The position numbers and the translations under genes are program-made. Positions 55,374-64,000 of a stretch of DNA of 64,000 nt are shown in pieces (position 1 is the first letter of the stretch; every line of letters begins with the position of its first letter). The notes beneath the pieces are model-generated. The model worked only from the letters and a program-made list of their open reading frames with translations, was not told the origin of the DNA and searched no databases. Source of the stretch: CAVRIA01 sp963721115 (GTDB lineage: Bacteria; Desulfobacterota; Binatia; HRBIN30; CADEER01); contig CAVRIA010000007.1 of NCBI GenBank assembly GCA_963721115.1, forward strand, positions 5,060-69,059. Reading direction: 5' to 3'.

Positions 55374-56810
55374 TCAAGCCCGCTCCCAGCCGCCGCCGAG
55401 CGCCTTGTAGAGATTCACGACCGCGAGCAGCTGATCGCGCTGCGTCTGGGCGAGGGCGTTCTCCGCCGGGTAGAGAAGCTGCTCCGCCTCCAGCACCTCG
55501 ATGTAGTTCGAGAGGCCGGTCTGGTAGCGGAGGAGGGACAGCCGTACGGCTTCCCGGAGAGCCGCGACCTGCGCCTCTTGCGCCCGCCGTTGCTCGGCGA
55601 GGCGTGCCTGCGCCGCCAGCGCGTCCGCGACCTCGCGGAACGCCTCGACGATGGTGGCGCGGTACTGCGCGATCGTCTCGTCCCAGAACGCCTTCTGGGC
55701 GTAGTACGACTCGATCAGCCGGCCGCCCTGGAAGATCGGCCCGGCCACATTGGCCGCGATGTTCCAGATGCTGGCGCTGTTCTTGACCACGTTCTCGATC
55801 CTGGCGCTCTCGCCCCCGTAGAGCGTCGAGAGTCCGATGACCGGAAAGAAGTTCGCCACCGCGACACCGATCTCGGCGTTGGCGGCGATCATCGTCTGCT
55901 CCGCCTGCCGGATGTCGGGCCGCCGCTCGAGGAGCGCGGTCGTCAGCCCGGGGGGCGTCTCGGGGGTCGTCTGGGCGATGAGCGGAGTCCCGCGCTCGAC
56001 CGGCTCGGGGTTGGTGCCGAGGAGCACGCTGATCGCATCTTCCTGCTGAACGGTCTGCCGTTCCAGGGAGGCAATGGTCGCGATGCTCGACTGCAGATTC
56101 GCCTCCGCGCGCGAGGTCGAGATCTTGGTGTCCGTGCCGCCGCGGTACCGCTGCGTGAACACGCCCAACGTGCGGCGGTACGCGTCCTCGCTCTCGTGCG
56201 CGATCGCGAGCTCGCGATCGAGCTCCAGAAGCTCGAAGTAGCCGCTCGCCACCTGGCTGACGAGAGTCACCGTGATCCCGCGGCGGGCCTCCTCGCTGGC
56301 GAGGTAAACGGCGCGCGCCGCCTCGGTGGACCGGCGTATCCGGCCCCATACGTCGATCTCCCAGGCGACGTTCAAAGCGCCGGTGAAGGCGTTGAAGGTC
56401 GTGTTGCCGATCCCCGCGGCACCGATGAACTCGCGCTGCCGGCTGGCACCGCCGTGGTAGCCGACCTGCGGCCACAGCTCGGAGGCGGCGACGCCGACCT
56501 GCGCGCGGGTCTGCTCGAGCCGGGCGACGGCGCGCTGCAGATCGTAGTTGCCGGCGAGCGCGTCGCCGACCAGCCGCCGCAGCGCGGGGTCCCCGAAGAC
56601 GTCCCACCAGGGCAGGTCCGCGAACGACGCCGCCTCGACCGGACCGATCCGCCCGCGGAAATCCTCCGGCGGATCGACCGTGGGCCGCTGGTACTGCGGC
56701 CCCACCTCGAAGCCCCAGATCCTGCCCAGCAGGCCGCGCGGCGCGGTCACCGGTGCGCAGCCGGCGAGCAGGACTGTCGCGGCGACGGTCGCGAGCCGGC
56801 GCCCGATCAT
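55374..56810 (-). CDS. NodT/OprM-type outer-membrane efflux lipoprotein
   Basis: 478 residues; the ATG at 56810 follows GGGGAG closely and gives a lipoprotein signal (LATVAATVLLAGCAP). GPQYQRPTVDPPEDFRG, WWDVFGDPALRRLVGDALAG and NYDLQRAVARLEQTRAQVGV are classic NodT-family segments. A second repeat-half follows (LTTALLERRPDIRQAEQTMI, then PVIGLSTLYGG). The family forms trimeric outer-membrane channels for RND or MFS pumps. It lies on the opposite strand to the EmrA/EmrB-like genes at 57561-60658 and shares their promoter region, so together they probably form one tripartite exporter. It is upstream of the sigma54 activator on the same strand. Confidence 0.88.
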   Translation of the reverse strand: MIGRRLATVAATVLLAGCAPVTAPRGLLGRIWGFEVGPQYQRPTVDPPEDFRGRIGPVEAASFADLPWWDVFGDPALRRLVGDALAGNYDLQRAVARLEQTRAQVGVAASELWPQVGYHGGASRQREFIGAAGIGNTTFNAFTGALNVAWEIDVWGRIRRSTEAARAVYLASEEARRGITVTLVSQVASGYFELLELDRELAIAHESEDAYRRTLGVFTQRYRGGTDTKISTSRAEANLQSSIATIASLERQTVQQEDAISVLLGTNPEPVERGTPLIAQTTPETPPGLTTALLERRPDIRQAEQTMIAANAEIGVAVANFFPVIGLSTLYGGESARIENVVKNSASIWNIAANVAGPIFQGGRLIESYYAQKAFWDETIAQYRATIVEAFREVADALAAQARLAEQRRAQEAQVAALREAVRLSLLRYQTGLSNYIEVLEAEQLLYPAENALAQTQRDQLLAVVNLYKALGGGWERA

Positions 56811-56989
56811 CGCTCCCCGACGGCCGCCGATCGCGCCACCATGAGGCGCGTCGGGGGTACACCGCTCGACGCCGCGATGAGCTGTTGCCCGCGCAGGCTC
56901 TCCGCCCTGTTGGCGCGGCGGACGGCGAGGCGTCCGATCCACGCCGCGCCACGGGCGAGATCGACCATGAGGGTTGATCTGCCAGCCAT
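56807..56989 (-). CDS. Possible small upstream ORF coupled to the efflux lipoprotein
   Basis: A 60-codon frame (MAGRSTLMVDLARGAAWIGR..., ending SAAVGER) whose stop overlaps the ATG of the efflux lipoprotein (ATGA). It is basic with no recognised domain and no convincing ribosome binding site. The overlap is suggestive of coupling, but composition is typical of random frames, so it is listed with low confidence. Confidence 0.25.
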   Translation of the reverse strand: MAGRSTLMVDLARGAAWIGRLAVRRANRAESLRGQQLIAASSGVPPTRLMVARSAAVGER

Positions 56990-57138
56990 CGCGAAGGTCA
57001 ATCGTTCGCCGTGATGGCTTGGTGTCGTGTCATTGTTCCTTCTCCTCGCCCGCCGAAGGGCAACCACCGTGCCGCAGCGTCCCCCGTCCACGTCTCTTCA
57101 CTGCCCGCCGCGGTGGCATTGCCGGAACGGGGCACCGT

Positions 57139-57171
57139 GCCGACCAATCGGCAGTGCGCCGACATGTCGGC
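57139..57171. promoter_or_regulatory. Composite tandem-dyad site 3
   Basis: GCCGACCAATCGGC (57139-57152; extended by T and A to a 16-bp dyad) and GCCGACATGTCGGC (57158-57171, perfect 14-bp palindrome), 5 bp apart. It lies in the divergent region between the outer-membrane factor and the EmrA-like gene, about 215 bp upstream of a -24/-12 promoter candidate. Confidence 0.65.
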
Positions 57172-57385
57172 ACCATAGGATGGAGCGCCTCGCGGATTTG
57201 CCCAACGATTCCTGGGACGGGACCAACTTGTCCTTTCCCACCGGATCGGCAATCGACGATTTGCGAGGCCCACCGGCGACCTTCCCGGCCTGGGTACCGC
57301 TTTCGCGAACCCGAAGGCTCGCGACTTCGTGATTTCCCGCGACGGGACGAGTGCCGCTCGCGATCGTTCTCCGCCCGGCGCGGGT

Positions 57386-57401
57386 TGGCACGAATACAGC
57401 T
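57386..57401 (+). promoter_or_regulatory. Candidate sigma54 (-24/-12) promoter
   Basis: TTGGCACGAATACAGCTT contains GG (57387-57388) and GC (57399-57400) separated by exactly 10 bases, and a perfect TGGCACG -24 element. It precedes the EmrA-like gene by about 160 bp. The surrounding 57172-57560 stretch holds no gene that I can support. Confidence 0.55.
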
Positions 57402-57560
57402 TCCGAGCGGGGGCAGCACGGGCCGGGATCGAATCCAGGGAGGGCATGCGATGGCAGCGTCGGCGACGAAGCGCGGTGCGCTTCTCTCTAAGATGGAAGG
57501 TCGACGAACGGGACGTCTGCCGCGCCAACGAGATGTTCCACGAGGGAGAGTCCTGCACCC

Positions 57561-59032
57561 ATGACGGCAGTCGAGGGCGCAGCGGACGCAGGCGGTGTCG
57601 CGGCACCCGCACGGCCCGCGGCAACGAAGCCGCCCGAGCGGCCCCGAACCGGCTGGCGGCGCTGGCGCTGGGCGATCGCCGGCATCTTCGCTCTCCTGCT
57701 CCTGATCGCCGGCATCCCCTGGGTCATCACCGCTTGGAATACGGTGTCCACGGACGACGCCTACGTGAACGGACACGTCACGTTCGTCGCGCCGCGCGTT
57801 CCCGGCCAGGTGGCGCGTGTGCTGGTCGACGACAACAATCGCGTGCGCAAGGGCGATCTGCTCGTCCAGCTGGACAAGGAGCCGTACCAGCTCCAGGTCG
57901 ACACCGCCCGCGCCGCCGTTGCGGCCGCCCAGGCCGACCTCGTCGCCGCGCAAGCGCAGGTGCGCGGGCTCGAGGGGTTGGCGCGCAGCCAGCGGTTCAA
58001 CCTGGCGCACGCCATGGAGGACCTCGACAACCAGGTCGCCGAGCTGCGCGCCAGAGTCGCGACGCTGCAATCCAAGAAGGCGACGCTCACCAGAGCCCGG
58101 GCCGACTACGATCGGGAACGGCCGCTGGTCAAACAGGGGGCCGTGTCGAAGCAGGAGTTCGACTCCTACGCGGAGGCCCTCTCGGTGGCCCAGGCACAGC
58201 TGGACAAGGCACGGGAAGACGTCTACGAAATCCGCGCCGGACTCGGGCTGCCGCGCAAACCCGCGAACGGCGATGACCTCGCCGAGGTTCCCGCCGACCT
58301 GGACCAGACCTTCTCCGGGGTGAAGGAGGCGCAGGGCCGCCTCATGCAGACCGCGGCGCAGCTCGGGTGTGGTCTATTCGTTCGACGCCTCGCCCGAGCA
58401 GATGCTCGCCGATTTCTACAAGCGCGATCCGGAGCGGCAACATCGACCGCATCTTCGCACAGATCTTCAAGAACGCGCCGGCCGTGAAGCAGGCCGAGGC
58501 CAAAGCGGCCGAGGCGCAGGCCAATCTCGACCAGGCCGAGCTGAACCTCCGCTACTGCGACGTGGTGGCGGAGATCGACGGCGTCGTGACGCGCCGCAGC
58601 GTCAATCCCGGCGATCACGTGATCGCCGGGCAGAGCATGATGGCGGTGCGCTCGCTGACCGAAATCTGGATCGACGCCAACTTCAAGGAGACGCAGCTGG
58701 CCGAGTTGCGAATCGGACAGGCCGTGGATCTGGACGTCGACATGTACGGCAGTCGCCGGCGCTTTCGGGGCCGCATCTCCGGCTTCACGATGGGAACCGG
58801 CTCGACGCTGGCGCTGTTGCCGCCGGAGAACGCGACCGGGAACTTCGTCAAGGTCGTGCAGCGCCTGCCGGTGCGCATCGACCTGCTGGATTACGACCCG
58901 GACACCGCTCCGCTGTTCGTCGGTCTGTCGGTCACGCCGTACGTCCACATGAACGAGAAGCCCACCGGACCGGACGCCGGCAAGATGCTGCAGCCATATT
59001 TGGCAGGGCCGGTCGCCGCGCCGCCAGCCTGA
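57561..59032 (+). CDS. HlyD/EmrA-type membrane-fusion protein, frame breaks
   Basis: About 490 residues. After a Pro/Ala-rich N-terminus there is one membrane helix (WAIAGIFALLLLIAGIPWVI) and the EmrA signature VSTDDAYVNGHVTFVAPRVP followed by GQVARVLVDDNNRVRKGDLL (lipoyl half). A long coiled-coil hairpin follows (ARAAVAAAQADLVAAQAQVR, LNLRYCDVVAEIDGVVTRRS) and a beta-barrel part (WIDANFKETQLAELRIGQAV). Breaks near 58365 and 58435 separate two well-conserved halves. Its role is the periplasmic adaptor between an MFS pump and an outer-membrane channel. It is followed 6 bp later by the pump gene. Confidence 0.85.
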
Positions 59033-59038
59033 TGGTCG

Positions 59039-60658
59039 ATGACCGCCGCAACGGTCGCCGGTTCCGCTGCCCAATCGGTCGATCAATCCGTGGCTGGTCG
59101 CCGTCGCGGTGGTGATCCCGACCTTCATGGAGGTGCTGGACACGACGATCGCCAATGTCGCCCTGCGCTACATCGCCGGCGGGCTGTCGGCTCCCGCCAC
59201 CGACAGCGAGTGGGTCATCACCAGCTACCTGGCCGCCAACGCCATCATCCTGCCGATCTCCGGCTGGCTCGCGTCGCGGCTCGGCCGGCGAAACTATTTC
59301 CTGCTCTCGATCGCGATCTTCACGCTGGCGTCGGCGCTGTGCGGGATGGCCGCCAGCCTGGATCGCTCTGATCGCGTTCCGCGTGCTGCAGGGGCTGGCC
59401 GGCGGCGGACTGCAGCCCTCGAGCCAGGCGGTGCTGCTCGACGCCTTCCCCCAGGAGAAGCAAGGGGCGGCGATGACGATGTTCGGCATCGCGGCGCTGC
59501 TCGCGCCGGTCGTCGGGCCGACGCTCGGCGGCTACATCACCGACAACTACGGCTGGCGCTGGATCTTCTACCTCAACGTGCCCGTCGGGCTGTTGGCTCT
59601 CTTTCTGTGCCGCGCCCTGGTGGTGGACCCGGACTATCTACGGGCCGAACGGGCGCGGGCGCGCGATCGGCGCCAGCCGCTTCGATACGCTCGGGCTGTG
59701 CCTGCTGAGCGTGACCATGGTCTGCTGGGAGGTCCTGCTCAGCAAGGGGCAGGAGTGGGACTGGCTGGGCGATCCGTTCCACCGCGTGCAGACGCTGCTG
59801 GTCTTGTTCGTGCTCGGCCTGTCGCGGCCTGATCTACCGCGAGTTGCGGATCGCCAACCCGCTGATCAACCTCCGGACCCTCGCTCGACCGCAACTTCCG
59901 CGCCTGCTGCATCATCATCTTCTGCGCCTTCGGCGTGCTCTACGCCAACACGATCTCTCTTCCCGCGCTGCTGCAGTCGCTTTTCGGCTACGACGCCACG
60001 ACCTCGGGCCTGGTGCTGTCGCCGGCGGGGGTGTTCGCCATCGTGATGCTCGTCGTCGTCGGCGCGCTGCTGGTCGCGCGGCGTCGATGCCCGCTACCTG
60101 ATGGCCGGCGGCCTGCTCACGATGGCGGCTGGGCAACTACTGGATGTCGCGGCTCAACCTGGACATCAGTCCCTGGCAGGTGGTCTGGCCCAGGGTGGTG
60201 CTGATCGCGGGCCTGTCGATGCTGTTCGCCCCGCTCAACGTGGCGGCGTTCATCTACATCCCCGCAAGGAGATGCGCGGCGCCGCCGTCGGATTGCTGGC
60301 TCTGCTGCGCAACGAGGGCGGCAGCGTCGGCACGTCGGTCGCCCAGATCGTCCAGCAACGCCGCGAGCAGTTCCACATCCTGCGGCTCAACGAAAGCCTC
60401 GACGCGTTGAACCCTGCAGTCCATCATCTGCTCGCGCAGGGCCAGGCATTCTTCCTGCAGCACACCGGCGACGCGTCCCTGTCGCACCAGAATGGCGCTG
60501 CAGGTTGCTCGACCATCTGCGGGCACGGCAGGCGTCGTCGCTGGCCTACTTCGACGTCTTCTCGCTCTCGGCGGCGTTCGGCGTGGCGTTGGTCGTGGTT
60601 CGTTCTGCTCATGCGCCGCTCGGTGGCGGAGAAGGGAGCCCACATCGGTGCCGAGTGA
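59039..60658 (+). CDS. DHA2-family (EmrB-like) MFS drug exporter, many frame breaks
   Basis: About 530 residues when at least six breaks are bridged. NPWLVAVAVVIPTFMEVLDT followed by TIANVALRYIAGG is the first DHA2 helix with the conserved LDTTI motif. SEWVITSYLAANAIILPISG, LGRRNYFLLSIAIFTLASAL, FRVLQGLAGGGLQPSSQAVL, PQEKQGAAMTMFGIAALLAP and VGPTLGGYITDNYGWRWIFY follow in family order. The C-terminus has GYDATTSGLVLSPAGVFAIV and RGAAVGLLALLRNEGGSVGT. It exports drugs or toxic metabolites with the adjacent HlyD-type adaptor. It has the highest density of frame breaks in the window, more consistent with poor local sequence quality than with decay. Confidence 0.82.
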
Positions 60659-60775
60659 CTCGAGGACGCGCAACGCCATTTGGGCACCGGCAGATGGAGC
60701 CGGAATGGCGCGAGCGAGGGGCACCGGGGCGATGAACCAGGGGCGGCCGTCTCTGACTCCAAGGGAGGCAAGACC

Positions 60776-61911
60776 ATGCCAGATCCCGACAACCCCAACG
60801 TCGACAGCGCTGCTGCGCGGCTCCTGGCGCGGTTTACGGAGCAGACGGCGATCCGGCGGCTGGCGCGCGGGCTCGCCGGCGAGCTGCTGCTCGCCGATCA
60901 CGAGGGCGACATCGTCGATCCGACCCTCGACCCGAAGGTGTTCACGCGGGTTCCCGCCGATCTCGCGCCCGAGCGTTATGCGTACGTCAGCCTCCTCATC
61001 GGCGGCGAAGCTTATTTTCCCGGATGTCTCGTCGTCGGAGCAGCGCTGCGCTGGCACGTGCACACCACCGCGACACTCGTCTGCCTGGTGGACGACTCGT
61101 CCCGCCGAGCGCACGAGACATGCTCGGTCGCATCTACGACCGGGTGTCGGTGGTCCCACGCCTGCGCGCTCACGACAGCGGCTATCCGCCGGAGTTGCTG
61201 TCGGACGCCTACCGCGACATGTACACGAAGCTGCACCTCTTCGACGCGGCGCTGTTCCCGTATGAGCGGGTCTGCTTCGTCGATGCCGACCTCCTGCCGA
61301 TGCGCTGCTTCGACCACCTCTTCACACTGCCGGCGCCGGCGGCGGTGATCGAGAGCGTCGATCCGACCAGCCAGTATGCCTACGTGCGCCACATGCACGG
61401 TGTCCGGCACGGCGAGCCCGTGCCGCCGGCGATCCTCGAAGTGACATCGGACGATGACGTCACCGGCGGGATCAACGGCGGACTGATGGTGATCCGGCCG
61501 GACCGCGCGCGTTTCGAGGACATGGTGGAGCGCATCCAGCGGCCGATGCCCGAGTGGGGTCCACGTCACCGCCAGCTCTACGATCGCGGTATCCGCTACG
61601 GCTTTCCCGAGCAGCACTTCCTGCAGGTGGAGTTCCAGGACGCCTGGACGGCGATCGACCCGCGATTCAACTCCATGCGCACCGATCTACCGCACAGCTT
61701 CGGCGTACATTGGACGATCGGACGAAAGCCGTGGCAGAACCTCGGCAACCCGGCGCGCAGCGTGAGCCTGGCCCTGTGGGCGATGGCGTGGGAGACCCTG
61801 CGGTTGCACCACCCGGACATCTGCGCCGACGCCGAGCGGCGCGGGCTCGTGCGGGACAAACCCGGCGGCGCGCCCGCGACGGAGCCGGGACCGCCGACGT
61901 CGGCCGGCTGA
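60776..61911 (+). CDS. GT8 (glycogenin-like) glycosyltransferase, one frame break
   Basis: About 377 residues; the ATG at 60776 follows AAGGGAGG by 7 bases. ERYAYVSLLIGGEAYFPGCL begins the GT-A fold. After a break near 61095, MYTKLHLFDAALFPYERVCF leads to VDADLLPMRCFDHLF (DxD metal-binding motif DAD). GGINGGLMVIRPDRARFEDM and FPEQHFLQVEFQDAWTAIDP follow, then a C-terminal His region (FGVHWTIGRKPW). GT8 enzymes transfer glucose or galactose from UDP-sugars with retention. The target is unknown. It follows the exporter by 117 bp. Confidence 0.82.
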
Positions 61912-61923
61912 AGGAGAGCGGCG

Positions 61924-62967
61924 GTGCGCCGGGCCAGTCTGCAACTGTGCGCGGGAACGGCAGCGCTGCTGGCGGTATGCACGGTCGGGGCCGCCGAGCG
62001 CGTGGACGTCGGACAGGTGATGAAGGACTTCGGCATCTCGGCCGCCGCGGCGGCGCGCGTCCGCAGCGGCGAGATGGTGGAGGCGGACCCGACCGAATCG
62101 TCGGAGCGCGAGCTCACCGTGGGCCTCACGTTTCTCGTCCAGCAGCCGATTGCAACCGTCTTGGAGGCGTTCCGGTCGGCGGTGGATCTGAAGGCCGATC
62201 CCCAGCTCTTGGCGGCGGCGGTGATCCGCGGCTCACCTACCGATTTCCCAAACCTCACACTGCCGTCGGACGAAGCGAGACGCTATCTCGAAGCTCGCCC
62301 AGGAGACACGCTGAATCTTTCTCTCGACGAGATCCGGGCATTCGACGCGCTGGCGGCGGCGGGGCACGACTCCAAGTCGAACGTCGAACGGCAGCTGAGG
62401 CGAGTGCTGTTCGCCCGCTACGGCGCCTATCTGACCAACGGGCTCGACGGCATGGCTCCGTACGCGCGCAGCGGCGGGCTCCGCAAGTCGTCCGACGAGC
62501 TGCGGGCCTCCGCCCGGTCGGCGTCGCTCCTCGACAAGTATTCGCCCGCCCTCTGGCACTTGCTGCTTTCGTATCCGCGCAGAAAGCCGGCAGGACTGGA
62601 GGAGAGGTTCTACCTGCTCGAATATGAGCTCGACGGGCGCCCGAACTACACGTTGCGCCATCGGATGGCCCTGCCTTTCGACGGCGGGGTCGCGCTGGTG
62701 GACCGCGACTTCTATGTGAGCCACGGGTACAACACGTCGCAAGCGATCTCCGGACTGATGCCGGCACCCGAAGGGACGGTCGTCTTCTACCGGAGTCGGG
62801 TCTCCACCGACCGGGTCGGCGGCTTCGGATCGTCGGTGAAGCGGAGCATAGGGCGAAGCGTCATGGCGAAGCAGCTGCGGGAGATCTTCCAACGCACGCG
62901 CATGTCCTTCGCGCGGGATGAAATGTCCCCGGCGCCGCTCGGCACGCACCCCGGACTTCTGCGCTGA
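61924..62967 (+). CDS. Exported protein of unknown function
   Basis: 347 residues with a GTG start at 61924 (AAGGAG upstream, overlapping the GT8 stop region). The signal peptide SLQLCAGTAALLAVCTVGAA is followed by a mixed alpha/beta protein: RELTVGLTFLVQQPIATVLE, FPNLTLPSDEARRYLEARPG, LLSYPRRKPAGLEERFYLLE, FDGGVALVDRDFYVSHGYNT. I do not recognise a family. Tight spacing to the GT8 gene suggests co-transcription. It probably acts in the periplasm. Confidence 0.75.
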   Translation: MRRASLQLCAGTAALLAVCTVGAAERVDVGQVMKDFGISAAAAARVRSGEMVEADPTESSERELTVGLTFLVQQPIATVLEAFRSAVDLKADPQLLAAAVIRGSPTDFPNLTLPSDEARRYLEARPGDTLNLSLDEIRAFDALAAAGHDSKSNVERQLRRVLFARYGAYLTNGLDGMAPYARSGGLRKSSDELRASARSASLLDKYSPALWHLLLSYPRRKPAGLEERFYLLEYELDGRPNYTLRHRMALPFDGGVALVDRDFYVSHGYNTSQAISGLMPAPEGTVVFYRSRVSTDRVGGFGSSVKRSIGRSVMAKQLREIFQRTRMSFARDEMSPAPLGTHPGLLR

Positions 62968-63012
62968 GCACCCATGGTGGGTTGCCAGCGGAACGGGGAG
63001 ACCCGGCCCCGG

Positions 63013-63426
63013 TCAACGCGCTGTGAGCACGACCACCGGAATGTCGCGCTTCGTCCCCGCCTGATAGGTGTCGTATGGGGGCCACTGCCCGGTCATGATC
63101 GGCCACAGCCGTTTCTTCTCGGCGGCCGTCGCGGTGCGCGCTCTGACGGGAATGACTTTGTCACGCACCTGAATCTTCACATCGCCGTGCGCGAGCAGGT
63201 TCTTGTACCAGCCCGGATGGTCGGGCGCGCCGCCCTTCGAGGCGACCACCAGGTAGTCGTCGCCGTCGCGTCCGTAGATCAGCGGGAACTTCCTGGTCTC
63301 CCCGGATTTCCGGCCGACGGTGTGCAGCACCAGGCAAGTGGCGCCATTCCAATCGTGACCGACCTTGCCGCCGGTCGCCTCGTACTGGCGGACGTGCTCG
63401 TCTCCGAACAGGCTGTAGTCTGGCAT
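63013..63426 (-). CDS. Deazaflavin (F420)-dependent nitroreductase-like protein (DDN family), second copy
   Basis: 137 residues from the ATG at 63426 (MPDYSLFGDEHVRQYEATGG). TCLVLHTVGRKSGETRKFPL is the DDN entry motif, and YLVVASKGGAPDHPGWYKNL followed by LAHGDVKIQVRDK the diagnostic second motif. It is paralogous to 26935-27438 but only moderately similar, so not a recent duplicate. It probably reduces small molecules with F420 or a related cofactor. It is isolated on its strand, upstream of nothing recognisable. Confidence 0.85.
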   Translation of the reverse strand: MPDYSLFGDEHVRQYEATGGKVGHDWNGATCLVLHTVGRKSGETRKFPLIYGRDGDDYLVVASKGGAPDHPGWYKNLLAHGDVKIQVRDKVIPVRARTATAAEKKRLWPIMTGQWPPYDTYQAGTKRDIPVVVLTAR

Positions 63427-63541
63427 CCGTACAGATTGCCATACCGGAAGCCCGCTGGCGAGCCCGCGCTCACGGCGCGCTCTAGCGTCAGCCTGCGGGA
63501 CGCCGCTGGCTGGCCGCGGCGCGAGCATCGTGCGACGGTCG

Positions 63542-64000
63542 TCACTCACCAAGGGTTTCCAGCTCCACCCGCGGCTGCCCCATGAGCCGATACGTGGTCA
63601 ACGCCGCCACGACGAGTGGTACGACGCCGAGGCCAATGAAGACCAGATCTCCCGGCAGCCGCGCCCACTCGATGAGACGCACCAGGTGATCGTTCAGGAA
63701 CTCCGGGCCGCGGGCATGCCAGTAGCCGTGGTTGAGCACGTCCCACAGTTGCAGCACACCACCAGGAAAGAGATTGCTCACGACCATCAATCCCAACCCT
63801 AGGTTGAGTCCCCAAAAGGAGACACGAACGTACTTGTCCACCCGTGTCCACTGCGCATCGTCCAAGATCTGGCGGAACGCAAACACCATGAGCGCGACCG
63901 CCAGCATTCCGAACACCCCCATCATCGCCGCGTGACCGTGGTTCGGCGTCAGGATCGTGCCGACCTCGAAGTAACTGACGATCGGCAGGTTGATGAGAAA
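63542..64000 (-). CDS. C-terminal part of a NorB/cbb3-like haem-copper oxidase subunit I
   Basis: The last 152 codons of a gene that continues past the right edge. FLINLPIVSYFEVGTILTPN followed by HGHAAMMGVFGMLAVALMVF holds the NHGHAAM(M/F)GVFGMLA segment with conserved His pair typical of NorB-type nitric oxide reductases. Further membrane helices follow (SFWGLNLGLGLMVVSNLFPG, DLVFIGLGVVPLVVAALTTY). The enzyme would be in the inner membrane and reduce NO (or O2) at a haem b-metal centre. The assignment to NorB over cbb3 CcoN is moderate because most of the gene is outside the window. Confidence 0.78.
   Translation of the reverse strand, partial: FLINLPIVSYFEVGTILTPNHGHAAMMGVFGMLAVALMVFAFRQILDDAQWTRVDKYVRVSFWGLNLGLGLMVVSNLFPGGVLQLWDVLNHGYWHARGPEFLNDHLVRLIEWARLPGDLVFIGLGVVPLVVAALTTYRLMGQPRVELETLGE

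Noticed and set aside
57149..57171. Plasmid or chromosome origin iterons as an explanation for the GCCGA-N4-TCGGC dyads
   Set aside because: Only two dyads per site, sites are kilobases apart in front of genes, and no replication initiator or AT-rich unwinding stretch is present.

Overview
The window looks like chromosomal DNA of a GC-rich, Gram-negative environmental bacterium. Supporting signs are lipoproteins, a TolC/NodT-type outer-membrane factor, periplasmic c-type cytochromes, a sigma54 activator and Myxococcales-type Cys-rich DUF4215 repeats. Secreted proteins end in an EF-hand pair of the form GDC(D/N)G...IDELVTGVN. I associate that tail and the overall gene style with the Desulfobacterota/Binatota ('Deltaproteobacteria' in older naming). 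This placement is inference, because no rRNA or other marker gene is present.

Left end (1-5200): toxin-antitoxin debris. There is an orphan antitoxin-like gene, a frame-broken HigBA-type pair, an orphan Phd/YefM antitoxin, one intact VapBC pair and the tail of an XRE antitoxin. A secreted protein with seven ~53-residue repeats and an EF-hand tail sits among them. Region 5200-12450: a conserved protein of unknown function, a frame-broken aldo/keto reductase, a frame-broken MOSC-ferredoxin reductase-ferredoxin fusion, a peroxiredoxin-like gene behind a 27-codon oxidoreductase stub, and a cytochrome c'-like gene. Two large arrays (10371-10948 and 11727-12355) of ~90-bp hairpin units built from hexamers lie here, and solitary units lie near 1.9 and 4.6-4.9 kb.

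Region 12450-24000: two large secreted redox proteins (a PQQ-type propeller with a MopE-like metal-binding motif and CXXCH; a second propeller with CXXCH and DUF4215 repeats), a macrolide-type glycosyltransferase, a sulfatase-superfamily lipoprotein and a Thr/Pro-linked surface protein facing a MerR-type regulator. Region 25000-39230: an alpha/beta hydrolase, a truncated PhzF, an F420-type (DDN) reductase, a translationally coupled methyltransferase and GT39-like membrane glycosyltransferase, a TPR lipoprotein, a second methyltransferase, and a propeller-dihaem (MauG-like) protein divergent from an isoprenylcysteine-methyltransferase-like gene. The promoter between this last pair carries a Fur-box-like site.

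Region 39456-46702 is one giant secreted VWA plus ~21x Ig-like protein ending in an EF-hand tail, flanked by 72-bp direct repeats of the neighbouring methyltransferase gene end. After an amidohydrolase comes an operon of dihaem peroxidase, Tat-type phosphoesterase and cytochrome c behind a perfect palindromic operator. From 52 to 62 kb lie a STAS protein, an unknown protein, a GAF-GAF-sigma54 activator, an outer-membrane factor and, divergently, an EmrA/EmrB-like pump. Three copies of one composite tandem-dyad site and a -24/-12 promoter suggest a local regulon. The right end holds a GT8 glycosyltransferase, an unknown exported protein, a second DDN-like reductase and the 3' end of a NorB-like haem-copper oxidase gene.

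About 14 otherwise well-conserved genes carry one or more single-base frame breaks, several next to short G or C runs. I read most of these as sequencing or assembly indels, so these genes are annotated as whole loci with the breaks noted. I found no tRNA, rRNA, CRISPR array or complete insertion sequence.
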